A DNA stretch of 64,000 bases. Source: VAXT01 sp964591295. GTDB lineage: Bacteria; Actinomycetota; Thermoleophilia; Gaiellales; Gaiellaceae. The stretch's first letter is position 1; every line of letters starts with the position of its first letter. A model generated the notes under the pieces. It was not told where the DNA came from. It worked only from the letters and a program-made list of their open reading frames with translations, and ran no database searches. Of the stretch, positions 17,937 to 26,219 are shown piece after piece. The stretch spans positions 27,809 through 91,808 of the forward strand of contig CAZQAG010000002.1 in the NCBI GenBank assembly GCA_964591295.1, given 5' to 3'. Position numbers and translations under genes: made by a program.

Positions 17937-18635
17937 CTAGTTAAGCTGTTTGCGAAGAACGGCGATCTCCTCAAAGAACGAGATCGAAGCACACTCTCGG
18001 ATGGAAACCGGCTTGTCGTGCCAACGGACGTTTATGTCGTCCACGATGCCCTTCAGGAAGTCAACAGTTGTTCCTGGCTGGCGCCAACCCATGTTGCGGG
18101 GAGCGAAGTAGGACGTGTGGATGTCCTCGACGATGTAGAGGCCCCCGGGTTTTACGCTCGGCCAGAGACCGATGAGACTCGTCACCTGCTGGCGTACGCT
18201 ATGGCCGCCGTCGTCGAGCGCAACGTCAAGCCCTCCAGCCGCCGTGCACACGGAGGCGAGGAAATCGGGGTCAGACTGATCTCCGATTATGACCTCAATC
18301 CTCCCGCCGGCGTGCTCGCGCGCTTTCGGGTCGATGTCGATGCCGATGATGCGTGCTCTCGGAAAGAACTCCTCCCACATCCGAAGACTGGCGCCAGCCA
18401 AAACGCCGATCTCGAGCACCGTCACTTCCTGTCCGCGTATCGGCGCGAGAAAGCCCTCGTAGACATGGAGGAGTTGTCTGCGCGGCTCGGCCTTGTCGGT
18501 TCCGTGCCGAGTACCGATGGCGAAAGCGATTCCACGCCCGACGAGTCTAAACCGATGCTCAAGCCCTTCAAGTTCCTCCTCCAGGCAGATGAGAGTGGCC
18601 AGGTTCGCGGCGAGCAGGATGCCCAGACGGTGGAG
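17937..18635 (-). CDS. SAM-dependent methyltransferase (cephalosporin-hydroxylase/macrocin-O-methyltransferase type), 5' end damaged or uncertain
   Basis: Recognisable sequence starts near GTRHGTDKAEP (about 18,505) and continues through the SAM motif VTVLEIGVLAGASLRMWEE, IIGIDIDPKA and the metal-site region VALDDGGHSVRQQ, then GGLYIVEDIHTSYF. No ATG, GTG or TTG lies in frame near the expected start. The frame stays open up to 18947, but that upstream part is antisense to a relic of another gene and is not credible. A second frame offers ATG at 18682 (MGAVRYLCRVIDALYYSTVW) and would join this frame if one G were added to the GGG at about 18,622-18,624. Either a frameshift or truncation by the nearby rearrangement is likely. 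Function: O-methylation of a sugar is a guess from context. Confidence 0.6.
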   Translation of the reverse strand, partial: LHRLGILLAANLATLICLEEELEGLEHRFRLVGRGIAFAIGTRHGTDKAEPRRQLLHVYEGFLAPIRGQEVTVLEIGVLAGASLRMWEEFFPRARIIGIDIDPKAREHAGGRIEVIIGDQSDPDFLASVCTAAGGLDVALDDGGHSVRQQVTSLIGLWPSVKPGGLYIVEDIHTSYFAPRNMGWRQPGTTVDFLKGIVDDINVRWHDKPVSIRECASISFFEEIAVLRKQLN

Positions 18636-18644
18636 TAGTAGAGC

Positions 18645-18865
18645 GCGTCTATGACCCGGCAGAGGTAGCGAACGGCGCCCATGTCGTGCGGGCTGCTCTC
18701 GATCCCAACTCGTTCGTTCTCCCGGCGGAAGCCGAGCTTCGTCGCTACGAGTCAGACGACCTCCTCGACGGCTCTGAGCCACTTCAGAGCCACCCTGTCT
18801 TCTCCATGCCTGACTCAGTTCCGGGCTGCTAGCGTGCGCGGGAAAACGAGAGGCCGATCGACGAC
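18645..18865 (+). repeat. Duplicated segment, copy A (partner 21388-21608)
   Basis: About 220 bp match the region spanning the end of the GT2 gene at 20760 and the start of the sulfotransferase at 21577. Matching blocks include GAGCTTCGTCGCTACGAGTC and GAGCCACTTCAGAGCCACCC. Similarity fades after GCTAGCGTGCGCGGGAA. Differences are scattered substitutions, so this is an old partial duplication rather than a fresh one. Confidence 0.85.
18647..18832 (+). pseudogene. 3' remnant of a GT2 glycosyltransferase gene
   Basis: Read in frame, this segment encodes the last 61 residues of a protein close to the C-terminus of the 20760 glycosyltransferase, including AELRRYESDDLLDGSEPLQS and SHPVFSMPD, and ends at a TAG in the same place. 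There is no upstream glycosyltransferase part; the match stops abruptly near 18,640, where the reverse-strand methyltransferase begins. It is a gene end left after recombination or deletion and has no start of its own. Confidence 0.8.
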
Positions 18866-18987
18866 GCTCGCGGATCGGACTGCGACATCGAGGATTCCCA
18901 GCGCCCGAGCGGGCCGGTTCAGGACACGCTTCCGCCTGGTGATCCATACTGGCTGCAGCAATCCTTCGACAGGTGAGGGCTTAGGCC

Positions 18988-19671
18988 ATGCGTATCCAAA
19001 TCACGATCGTCCGTGAGCCTGCGCGCCCACGGAGAAGACGACGTACCACTCTGCTGACGACGGGATTGGCCGCGCTCGCGCTCGGAGTGCCGCTCGCTGT
19101 CGCCTCGGACGTCTTCACGGACGTTCCGGATTCACACGTGTTCCACAATCAGATCAACCGCGCCTACGCAGCTGGGATCGTCGGGTCCTGCGGGCCGACC
19201 ACCTTCTGCCCAGCGAACAACGTCACGAAGGGGATGGCCGCCAACCAGTACGACAAGGCGTTCGGCCTCGACGGAAACCCGCGACCCTTCACGCCTACTT
19301 TTCGCGCCGTGAACGTCGAGACCGGCGGGGGCGCTGCGCCCTTTGCGGTCGACTCGAGCCAGAAGATCACGAACCTGAATGCGGATCGGTTGGACGGGCT
19401 CGACGCCGCCGCCTTTGTCCGCACGGTGACGGTTCGCAGCGAGGAGGGCGCGATCCCCATCAACCAGATCGCCACCGTGCAGGCGGATTGCGATCCCGGG
19501 TCTCGCGCGACCGGGGGTGGCGGCGAGTTGGTCAGCGGCAACGCCGCGCAGGTCAACTGGATCGACACCGGCGTCCCGGTGAACGACCCGCCGACAGGAT
19601 GGCGGGTGAAGCTGCTGGGGACAAGCGCAAACACCCAGTTCATCCGTGTGTGGGTGATCTGCGTCAGCTGA
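18988..19671 (+). CDS. Secreted protein with one SLH-like domain
   Basis: 227 residues. A basic N-terminus (RRRRR) and a hydrophobic stretch (LLTTGLAALALGVPLAVA) form a signal peptide. Next comes an S-layer-homology-like unit: FTDVPDSHVFHNQINRAYAA, then GIVGSCGPTTFCPANNVTKG. The middle carries ITNLNADRLDGLDAAAFV, a short motif common in secreted actinobacterial proteins. The C-terminal ~75 residues have two Cys that may form a disulfide (VQADCDPG, WVICVS). SLH units bind proteins to cell-wall polysaccharide, which fits a gene inside a surface-glycan island. Stand-alone gene with about 90 bp after it. Confidence 0.7.
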   Translation: MRIQITIVREPARPRRRRRTTLLTTGLAALALGVPLAVASDVFTDVPDSHVFHNQINRAYAAGIVGSCGPTTFCPANNVTKGMAANQYDKAFGLDGNPRPFTPTFRAVNVETGGGAAPFAVDSSQKITNLNADRLDGLDAAAFVRTVTVRSEEGAIPINQIATVQADCDPGSRATGGGGELVSGNAAQVNWIDTGVPVNDPPTGWRVKLLGTSANTQFIRVWVICVS

Positions 19672-19763
19672 AGCGCGATGAAGGGCGCGAGTCGTAACCA
19701 GGTGGTTGCTCCTGTCAGGCAGGGTCGCACCGTCTACGATCGGGCCCGTCGTTGTTCCCCAAA

Positions 19764-20636
19764 ATGAGCTCGGACGGCATCTTCGCGCAGGTGAAGGACT
19801 GGCGCGACGACGAGTGGTTCGCGCTGCTCGACGAGAGTACGTCGGGCGCGTCGGTGGGCGGCCTGCCGATGCCTACCTTCCCTCCGGCCGACGTGCAGAC
19901 GGCGATCCACGGCACTGCCAACGAGATGTCGCTTCCCGAGGCGATCCTGCTCTACGGAGAGGTCATCCGATACGCCGATGTCGCCGGTCGACCCGTCTCG
20001 TCCGAGAGAACGCTGCTCGATTTCGGCACCGGGTGGGGAAGGATGCTCAGGCCGTTCATGAAGGACATTCCCGGCTCCAAGATCTATGGCTGTGAGCCGA
20101 ACCCCGAGAGAGTCGTCCTTGCCCGTCAGTGCAACCCGTATGTCAACTTCGTCCAGAGCGACTACCTTCCGCCTCTGCAGCTGCGCACGGCCTCTATCGA
20201 CTTCGTCATCGCGTACTCAGTCTTCTCGCATCTCAACGAGCTGGCGACGAACGCGTGGATCGTGGAGTTCACTCGTATCCTCACGTCGGGCGGCGTCATG
20301 TTCGTCACCACGCAAGGCACCGCCTTTTTTGCCTTTTGCGAGCGCCTGCACGTCGAGAAGCAGGGCCTGGGCGTGCTGCCACACCCGTGGCAGGAGGCGT
20401 TGGTCAGGCGCTTCCCGGATCCCGCCGAAGCGCGGCGTCGGTACGAGAGGGGCGAGTACGTCTGGGCCGGGGAGCCGGCGAACCAGTACGGAGAAGCCGC
20501 GATCCCCGCGGAGTACGTACGCGAGCACTGGCTCGGCGACCTCGAGCTCATCGCCTTCGTTGACGACCGCCGCCGACTTCCGCAGACGCTGATCGTTCTT
20601 CGAAAGCCAGTGCGAAGCTCGATACCGGCAACCTAA
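19764..20636 (+). CDS. SAM-dependent methyltransferase
   Basis: 290 residues. Class I methyltransferase: motif I LLDFGTGWGRML, acidic strand GCEPNPE, motif near VQSDYLPPLQL and post-motif DFVIAYSVFSHLNE, then EFTRILTSGGVMFVTTQG. The N-terminus has an extra ~70 residues with GTANEMSLPEAILLYGEVIR, a pattern found in methyltransferases of sugar and surface-glycan clusters. ATG at 19764 is used; an in-frame TTG at 19752 is possible. The acceptor is unknown. Confidence 0.75.
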   Translation: MSSDGIFAQVKDWRDDEWFALLDESTSGASVGGLPMPTFPPADVQTAIHGTANEMSLPEAILLYGEVIRYADVAGRPVSSERTLLDFGTGWGRMLRPFMKDIPGSKIYGCEPNPERVVLARQCNPYVNFVQSDYLPPLQLRTASIDFVIAYSVFSHLNELATNAWIVEFTRILTSGGVMFVTTQGTAFFAFCERLHVEKQGLGVLPHPWQEALVRRFPDPAEARRRYERGEYVWAGEPANQYGEAAIPAEYVREHWLGDLELIAFVDDRRRLPQTLIVLRKPVRSSIPAT

Positions 20637-20747
20637 GCCGCATAACCCAGCGGCCTCGCCAGGGCCTCCTATCCCTCGCCGCGCCAAATCATCGTGGACG
20701 CGACCTCGTGATCGAGGAAAGGACGCCTTGCGAGATCGCTCTACTCC

Positions 20748-20753
20748 TATGCT
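20748..20753 (+). promoter_or_regulatory. Candidate -10 box of the 20760 glycosyltransferase gene
   Basis: TATGCT ends 6 nt before the ATG at 20760, and no Shine-Dalgarno sequence is present, so a leaderless transcript is likely. Confidence 0.4.
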
Positions 20754-20759
20754 CCATTT

Positions 20760-21575
20760 ATGCGTGTCGTTGCGCTGCTCGCCACCTACAACGAGGAACG
20801 CTTCATCGCGGCCTGCCTTGACCATCTGCTCGCGCAGGGCCTCGAGGCCTATCTCATCGACAACGATTCGAACGATGCGACCGTCGAGATTGCAGAACGG
20901 TATCTCGATAAAGGGCTGATCGGGGTCGAGCGGCTGCCTCGCGACGGGATGTACTCCTGGTTACCGATACTGGCGCGTAAAGCGGAGGTCGCGTCCAGTC
21001 TCAAGGCGGATTGGTTCATGCACGTCGATGCCGACGAGATCCGGCTTCCGCCGGAGAGCACCGTCACGCTTGCGGAGGCGGTAGCCCAGGTGGACGCCGA
21101 CGGCTCCAATGCTGTCAACTTCCAGGAGTTCACATTTGTGCCCACCCGGGAGAAACCCGACCACGATCATCCGCGCTACCTGGAGACGATGCGCTCGTAC
21201 TACCCGTTCCTTCCGGACTTTCCCCACCGGCTCAATGCCTGGAAGCGACAACGCGGTCCGGTCGATCTCGTTTCGACGGGAGGGCATCGAGTGCGCTTTT
21301 CGGACGTGCGCATGCATCCAGTTTCATTCCAGATGCGCCACTATCTGTTTCTAAGCGTGCCTCACGCGATCGAGAAGTACGTGGACCGTGTCTACGACCC
21401 GACAGAGGTAGCGAAGGGCGCCCATGCTGTCCGTGCTGCTCTCGGTCCCGACTCGTTCGTTCTTCCGGCGGAAGTCGAGCTTCGTCGCTACGAGTCAGAT
21501 GACCTCCTCGACGGGTCTGAGCCACTTCAGAGCCACCCTGTCTTCTCCGTGCCTGACTACGTTCCGGGCGGCTAG
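20760..21575 (+). CDS. GT2-family glycosyltransferase
   Basis: 271 residues. The N-terminus MRVVALLATYNEERFIAACL is a GT-A Rossmann start. DNDSNDAT is the nucleotide-binding segment and HVDADEIRLP the DxD metal site (VDAD). Residues after ~180 are specific (FSDVRMHPVSFQMRHYLFLS). This resembles the glycosyltransferase-like family with N-terminal ATYNEE found in lipopolysaccharide and capsule loci. Its last 60 codons and the first bases of the next gene are duplicated at 18645-18865. The stop at 21575 is one base from the GTG of the sulfotransferase, so the two are coupled. Confidence 0.8.
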   Translation: MRVVALLATYNEERFIAACLDHLLAQGLEAYLIDNDSNDATVEIAERYLDKGLIGVERLPRDGMYSWLPILARKAEVASSLKADWFMHVDADEIRLPPESTVTLAEAVAQVDADGSNAVNFQEFTFVPTREKPDHDHPRYLETMRSYYPFLPDFPHRLNAWKRQRGPVDLVSTGGHRVRFSDVRMHPVSFQMRHYLFLSVPHAIEKYVDRVYDPTEVAKGAHAVRAALGPDSFVLPAEVELRRYESDDLLDGSEPLQSHPVFSVPDYVPGG

Positions 21576-21608
21576 CGTGCGCGGGAACGACGAGCGCCCG
21601 ATCGTCGT
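21388..21608 (+). repeat. Duplicated segment, copy B (partner 18645-18865)
   Basis: This copy lies in intact genes: the C-terminal codons of the GT2 gene and the first ~10 codons of the sulfotransferase. The copies are direct repeats about 2.74 kb apart, flanking the SLH-like and methyltransferase genes. Confidence 0.85.
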
Positions 21609-22398
21609 CGGAGGCTGCCATCGCTCGGGGACGAGCCTGTTGCGACGCATTCTCGACACCCACTCTCGGATTCACTGCGGACCTGAAGTCCTCTTCTTTC
21701 GCGACTTCTACGGGGAGTACACCGAGGATCCCCTCCGCCATCTCCGCTTCGCGACGACGGCGCGCGCCCTCTTGCCCGAGCCGGAGCTTTTCGAGCTTCT
21801 AGGCCGCTCATTCGTCGCCTTGCATACCCGGGCAGCCGCCAGCGCAGGCAAGCCTCGGTGGGCCGATAAGGCACCCGAGAACGTGCTCCACGTAGCAGAC
21901 TGGGACCTCCTGCTGGGGGAGGAGTGGCTTCTCCTCCACGTGGCCCGCAACCCGCTCGACACCCTGGCCTCGATGCATACCGCGCCGTTCCCCTTGACGT
22001 TGCCGACGGACAACGCGGGACGCATCGCGTTCTATCGCCGCTACACCGAAGCGGGATTGGCCTTCGGTGCTTCGCGGCCGGATCGCTACCGCATCGTGAT
22101 CTACGAGGAGCTGGCTCAATCACCTGAGCAGACGGTGGCGGCCTTGATGGCGTGGCTCGGGGAACTTTTCGAGCCCGCGCAACTCGCGTTCAACGAAGTA
22201 GCCCATCAACAGGGCTTGGAGGATCCCAAGATCGCGACGACATCGGGGGTTCACAGTGAAGGCGTCGGTCGGTGGACGGAGATCCTTTCGACGGCCGAAG
22301 CGGAACTGATCTGGGCTCAGACCAGCGACCTCTGGTTGCGAATTGATCCCAACCTGAGTTATGTCAAGCCGCCAGGCACTTCCTCAACCGTCACATGA
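21577..22398 (+). CDS. Sulfotransferase
   Basis: 273 residues from a GTG at 21577, one base after the stop of the glycosyltransferase. The PAPS-binding P-loop is IVVGGCHRSGTSLLRRIL. The second PAPS segment is LLHVARNPLDTLASM, with Arg and Ser contacts, and YRIVIYEELAQSPEQTVAAL matches the family's later conserved part. An open frame continues upstream but is the antiphase reading of the glycosyltransferase gene. Enzymes of this family move sulfate from PAPS to hydroxyl groups of sugars, lipids or proteins; glycan sulfation fits the setting. Confidence 0.82.
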   Translation: MRGNDERPIVVGGCHRSGTSLLRRILDTHSRIHCGPEVLFFRDFYGEYTEDPLRHLRFATTARALLPEPELFELLGRSFVALHTRAAASAGKPRWADKAPENVLHVADWDLLLGEEWLLLHVARNPLDTLASMHTAPFPLTLPTDNAGRIAFYRRYTEAGLAFGASRPDRYRIVIYEELAQSPEQTVAALMAWLGELFEPAQLAFNEVAHQQGLEDPKIATTSGVHSEGVGRWTEILSTAEAELIWAQTSDLWLRIDPNLSYVKPPGTSSTVT

Positions 22399-22985
22399 TC
22401 TTCGGAATCGGGCTCTCGAAGACTGGCACCACGTCGCTGTTTGCGGCACTCGACCATCTGGGTTATCGCGCGGCCACTTACCGTCATATGCGGGAGCTTC
22501 GCCTTGAGGACTGGTTTCGCGGGAACTTCGAGACCGACTACTTGCGTGAATACGACGCGGCCACGGATCTACCCCTCGCGGCCTTCTATCCGGAGCTCGA
22601 CGAGCGTTATCCGGGATCAAAGTTCATCTTGACCGTGCGCGAGATCCATTCGTGGCTCGAGAGCGCCCGGAAGCACTTCAGCCGGCCGCCGGCCTCAGCC
22701 TTCGGTCGAGAGGTGCGGGTCGTTACCTACGGCATGACCGGTTTCGACGAGCGCAGGTTCCGCTACGTGTATGAGACGCATCTGCGAGACGTGAGGCGGT
22801 ACTTCAGGCACCGGCCAAGATCGCTCTTGACCCTGGACATCATCGCGGGCGATGGGTGGGAGAAGCTTTGCCCTTTCCTCGACCGAAACGTGCCGGAAGG
22901 CGCTTTCCCTCACGTCCAACCCGGCCATCGCCTGTCGAAGGAGGTCGATCAATCAGGGGAGGAACGCCAGTCGTCGAAGAGCTGA
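22395..22985 (+). CDS. Sulfotransferase-family protein (short form)
   Basis: 196 residues. FGIGLSKTGTTSLFAAL is a sulfotransferase P-loop. SKFILTVREIHSWLESARKH is the second PAPS-binding segment, and RSLLTLDIIAGDGWEKLCPF a late conserved block. This form resembles the bacterial 'sulfotransferase family' proteins of about 200 residues. The start overlaps the previous stop by 4 nt (ATGA). Its last 37 nt overlap, tail to tail, the sulfatase on the other strand. Confidence 0.8.
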   Translation: MIFGIGLSKTGTTSLFAALDHLGYRAATYRHMRELRLEDWFRGNFETDYLREYDAATDLPLAAFYPELDERYPGSKFILTVREIHSWLESARKHFSRPPASAFGREVRVVTYGMTGFDERRFRYVYETHLRDVRRYFRHRPRSLLTLDIIAGDGWEKLCPFLDRNVPEGAFPHVQPGHRLSKEVDQSGEERQSSKS

Positions 22986-24385
22986 GTTCCGAGCAAGAAT
23001 CCCATCAAGCGGTCTCGAAACATCCGCTCGATTTTCCCTCCCGCGCGGGTCCCGGCGAGATTGACGAGCTCCCCCGGATCCCCTTTCAAATCGGTGCAGA
23101 GGTACGCGGCTCCTTCTTGGTTCAGCGCGACCTTCCACTTTTCACTGCAGGCCATGATCTCGCCTCGCTGCTCGGATACGGCGAAGTCCCGTGCTGTAGT
23201 TGTCTCCTCCTGTAGAAGTGGCCAGAGCGAACGGCCCCACTGGGGATAATCGACCGGAGCGCCTGCGGCCTCCGCAAGCGTAGGGCCTACGTCGATCAGT
23301 TCCACGGGAGCCTCGATGACACGTCCCCGATTGCCGAACCGTTCGGGCAGTCGGATCAGGAGCGGCACTGTGACTGCGGGCTCGAGGAAACAGCTCTTGT
23401 GGAACAGCCCGTGGTCGCCGTTCATCTCTCCGTGGTCTGAGGCGAAGACGACGACCGTGCGATCAAGCTCCCCCCGCTCTTCGACCACATCAAGCAATTC
23501 GGTGATGTGGTGATCGATGAGGCTCACCTTGCCCGCATAATTCGCTCGGACGGCTGCGAGGTTCTCAGGAGAAAGGCCACTCAGGCGCGCTGTGTCGCTG
23601 GCGACGCGGTCATCCAAGAGAAGGCCCCGGGGTCTGTTTCGGGCAGGCGACTTCATCGGAGGCAGAGGCGGCGGGACCTCCTCGGGGGGATAGAGACCGA
23701 AGTACGGCTCAGGTGCGTCCCACGGCTCGTGGGGCCCACCGAAGCCCACCCAGCAGAACCAAGGACGATCAAACGCGTACGTCGTAATCTGATCTGCTGC
23801 CTTTCGGCCCACGAAGGTGTCGTAGTGGTGCTCGAAGCCGAGTGGCGACGGTCGGACTACGAAACGGTTCTCGCCCTGTCGTTCGTTGAGGTCGGCCTTG
23901 TACGCGTCCCACAGGTCAAGTCGCTCCCACTCATCGGTCATGTCGGACCGAGTGGTTGCGCTCGCGCGCGGACCGGACGTCTCGATCACGTCATCGAAAC
24001 CCCAGGCTTCCACGAGAGGTCGCCCGTCACGTATGTCCCCGTGATGGGCGTGAAGATGCGTCTTGCCGACGATGCTTGTTCGGTAGCCTGCAGCGCGGAT
24101 GTTTCGAACCCATACTCGAGCATCTGGGGGCAGCGTGAAAGCTCGCGAGTGCCAGACCCCCGTGTTGTGCGGATAGAGGCCCGTCATCAGGCTGACTCGT
24201 GCAGGAATGCACCCCGGCGACTGCGTGACGCAGCGAGTGAAGAGGGTGCCCTCCGTCGCTAACCGATCCAGACCGGGCGTCTTCATCCAAGGCGACATCG
24301 CTCCGAGCGCGTCGCTGCGCTGCTGGTCGGTAAGGATGAAAAGGATGTTCGGCCTGGCGTCTCGCATGGGCGCATTAGCAATCAT
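22949..24385 (-). CDS. Type I sulfatase (arylsulfatase/choline-sulfatase-like)
   Basis: 478 residues. RPNILFILTDQQRSDALG is the sulfatase N-terminus with metal-binding Asp. Cys59-Ile-Pro-Ala-Arg63 in SPGCIPARVSLMTGLYP is the C-x-P-x-R site converted to formylglycine. GKTHLH and the ASDHGEMNGDHG block give other active-site residues. No signal peptide is obvious, so it is probably cytoplasmic. The ATG at 24367 (MRDARPN) is an alternative start. It sits on the opposite strand to two sulfotransferases, so sulfate groups may be both added and removed by products of this locus. A formylglycine-generating enzyme is not present in the window. Confidence 0.9.
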   Translation of the reverse strand: MIANAPMRDARPNILFILTDQQRSDALGAMSPWMKTPGLDRLATEGTLFTRCVTQSPGCIPARVSLMTGLYPHNTGVWHSRAFTLPPDARVWVRNIRAAGYRTSIVGKTHLHAHHGDIRDGRPLVEAWGFDDVIETSGPRASATTRSDMTDEWERLDLWDAYKADLNERQGENRFVVRPSPLGFEHHYDTFVGRKAADQITTYAFDRPWFCWVGFGGPHEPWDAPEPYFGLYPPEEVPPPLPPMKSPARNRPRGLLLDDRVASDTARLSGLSPENLAAVRANYAGKVSLIDHHITELLDVVEERGELDRTVVVFASDHGEMNGDHGLFHKSCFLEPAVTVPLLIRLPERFGNRGRVIEAPVELIDVGPTLAEAAGAPVDYPQWGRSLWPLLQEETTTARDFAVSEQRGEIMACSEKWKVALNQEGAAYLCTDLKGDPGELVNLAGTRAGGKIERMFRDRLMGFLLGTQLFDDWRSSPD

Positions 24386-24614
24386 GCCGCTTCACGCTGC
24401 TTGCAAACCGTTCCTTGCATGGTCGAAAATGAATTCGGAGGTCTGCCCGAGGAGTCGCTCGGTAGCGTTTGGTCCGCGAAAATATCCGCAATTTGCCAGA
24501 AAAGCTCAGAGAATCTTTCATGAGAATCTCGATTCCCCCCTTTAGATATTTCGTCAAGTCTGCCTAATCTAGTGATGTCCTCAAACCCCACAGGGGAGAT
24601 AGGTAGGTGGAAGC

Positions 24615-25757
24615 TTGAGCTTTAAGCGATTTTCGTCCCCACCAAAGATAAATCGCAGCATCTGGGCCGGACTCGTCCTCACGCCGGTCCTCGTCGTGCT
24701 GGCAGCGCTGGCCGCGTCGATCGGTGGTGGCGCGAGCGCAGGAGCGGTTTCCGGGTCAGTCAGTTCGCCGGACGCCAACGCCGTTATGAAGAGTCCCGTG
24801 AAACAGTCGTTCGCATCGGTGCGTGCTTATTGGACGCCTGAGCGCATGGCAGCGGCGCAGCCGATGGCGATCAAGGAGGTCGCAGAACACTCCGACCAGA
24901 CCAGCGGAGAGCCTGTTGGCCCGACGGGTCCGCCCGTCGCGATTCCGGGCAGATTGCCGAGCGGTGCGGTAAGCGCCCCGGCCGGAACTGCAGGAACGGC
25001 GGCGTTCGAACCTGACCATCAGAGCTACCACGTCATACCTCCGTACGATTTGTGGCAGTACTTCGCCAAGTACCGGAGGCTGTGGATTTCGACGGTCAGC
25101 AAGATGTTCTTCACCCAGTACGGCACGAACTACGTGTGCTCGGCAGGCGTTGTCAAAGTGGATGGCGCTTGGACGGCGGGCCACTGCGTGCATGCCGGCG
25201 ACGGAAGCCCCAACGGTTGGTCGTACAACGTGATGATCTGTCCGTCGTACGACTCTTCGCAGGGCGGCGTCAATCCAGCCGTCGGGTGCTGGGGTGCTGA
25301 CAACTTGGTCACTCTCACCGACTTCTACAACAACGGGAATGATCCCCGGTACGAAGCGGACATGGGTGGCGTCAATACGTCCAACACGGGAACGCACCAT
25401 GCAACCCAGATCGGCAACATCACCGGATGGGCAGGATTTGCCTACAACTTCCCGCGTGATGAGCACTGGACGTCGTTCGGTTACCCGGCGGGATCGCCAT
25501 TCACGGGCGGCAAGATCATCACCGCCGCAAGCGAATATGGCTATGACGACGACTCGAACTCCGGATACGCCGATCCACACTCAGTGTCGATGGGCAACGA
25601 CATGACCGGTGGCTCGAGCGGAGGACCGTGGTTCAAGGACTTCGGGACGGGCTGGTACATCAACGGCCATAACGACTGGCGACATACCGCCTTCCCGAAC
25701 GAGATGAACTCCCCCTACTTCGATGGTCGCGCTTTTGCCGTCTACGGCGCGTTCTAA
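24615..25757 (+). CDS. Secreted trypsin-like serine protease with propeptide
   Basis: 380 residues from a TTG. A hydrophobic segment (WAGLVLTPVLVVLAALAAS) acts as signal or anchor. A ~90-residue pro-region carries AYWTPERMAAAQPM (71-84). The catalytic domain has His190 (AWTAGHC), Asp249 (YEADMGG) and Ser335 (GGSSGGPW), placed as in the S1/glutamyl-endopeptidase-like family. Four Cys could form disulfides. It ends 20 nt before a strong terminator hairpin. The region before it (24386-24614) is AT-rich and contains no gene. Likely function is processing of a surface or secreted protein. Confidence 0.85.
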   Translation: MSFKRFSSPPKINRSIWAGLVLTPVLVVLAALAASIGGGASAGAVSGSVSSPDANAVMKSPVKQSFASVRAYWTPERMAAAQPMAIKEVAEHSDQTSGEPVGPTGPPVAIPGRLPSGAVSAPAGTAGTAAFEPDHQSYHVIPPYDLWQYFAKYRRLWISTVSKMFFTQYGTNYVCSAGVVKVDGAWTAGHCVHAGDGSPNGWSYNVMICPSYDSSQGGVNPAVGCWGADNLVTLTDFYNNGNDPRYEADMGGVNTSNTGTHHATQIGNITGWAGFAYNFPRDEHWTSFGYPAGSPFTGGKIITAASEYGYDDDSNSGYADPHSVSMGNDMTGGSSGGPWFKDFGTGWYINGHNDWRHTAFPNEMNSPYFDGRAFAVYGAF

Positions 25758-25776
25758 GTAAGCAATCGCTCGCTGG

Positions 25777-25813
25777 GAGGCAGGAGCCCCGAATGGGGCT
25801 CCTGCCTCTTTCT
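25777..25813 (+). terminator. Intrinsic terminator after the protease gene
   Basis: A perfect 14-bp stem: GAGGCAGGAGCCCC (25777-25790), loop GAAT, GGGGCTCCTGCCTC (25795-25808), followed by TTTCT. Confidence 0.85.
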
Positions 25814-25891
25814 ACGCGTGGGGCGGTCAAGCTCGAGCACGAATCGGTCGATGAGTAGAATCCGAATCGACGTGCTCCCGGGAGAACTGAC

Positions 25892-26200
25892 ATGCCGCGC
25901 AAACGAATGGTTTGGACGACAGGGATTGGAGCAGGGGTGCTTGCTGCTGCGGTCGGGGCAGCCGCGGCCTTCGGTCCCGCGGCGAGCGGTCATGGGCGGC
26001 CGCCGGTGAAATCGAATCCGGTCGTGAAGCATCGTCCCGCGGCATCCAATCCCGGCTACTGGACCGAGGACCGGATGCGCAACGCGAAGCCGTATCCCAT
26101 GGAGGTTGGGGAATCACCCTCCCAGGCGCCGGGCCCGAACGCCCCGTCCGGCGAGAGCCCGCGCACCGTGCCACCCGGCACACCAACGACGAAGCCCTGA
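25892..26200 (+). CDS. Small secreted protein resembling an orphan protease propeptide
   Basis: 102 residues. The signal peptide is basic (MPRKRM) then hydrophobic (VLAAAVGAAAAFG). The mature part carries PGYWTEDRMRNAKPYPMEV, which matches AYWTPERMAAAQPM in the protease just upstream. The rest is a Pro/Gly/Thr-rich tail with no catalytic domain. GGGAG at about 25,880 is a Shine-Dalgarno-like sequence, and TAGAAT near 25,857 a possible -10 box. It could act as a free prodomain, an inhibitor or chaperone of the neighbouring protease, or be a decayed protease gene. Confidence 0.7.
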   Translation: MPRKRMVWTTGIGAGVLAAAVGAAAAFGPAASGHGRPPVKSNPVVKHRPAASNPGYWTEDRMRNAKPYPMEVGESPSQAPGPNAPSGESPRTVPPGTPTTKP

Positions 26201-26219
26201 TCCACGGCCGGCCTCTGCC

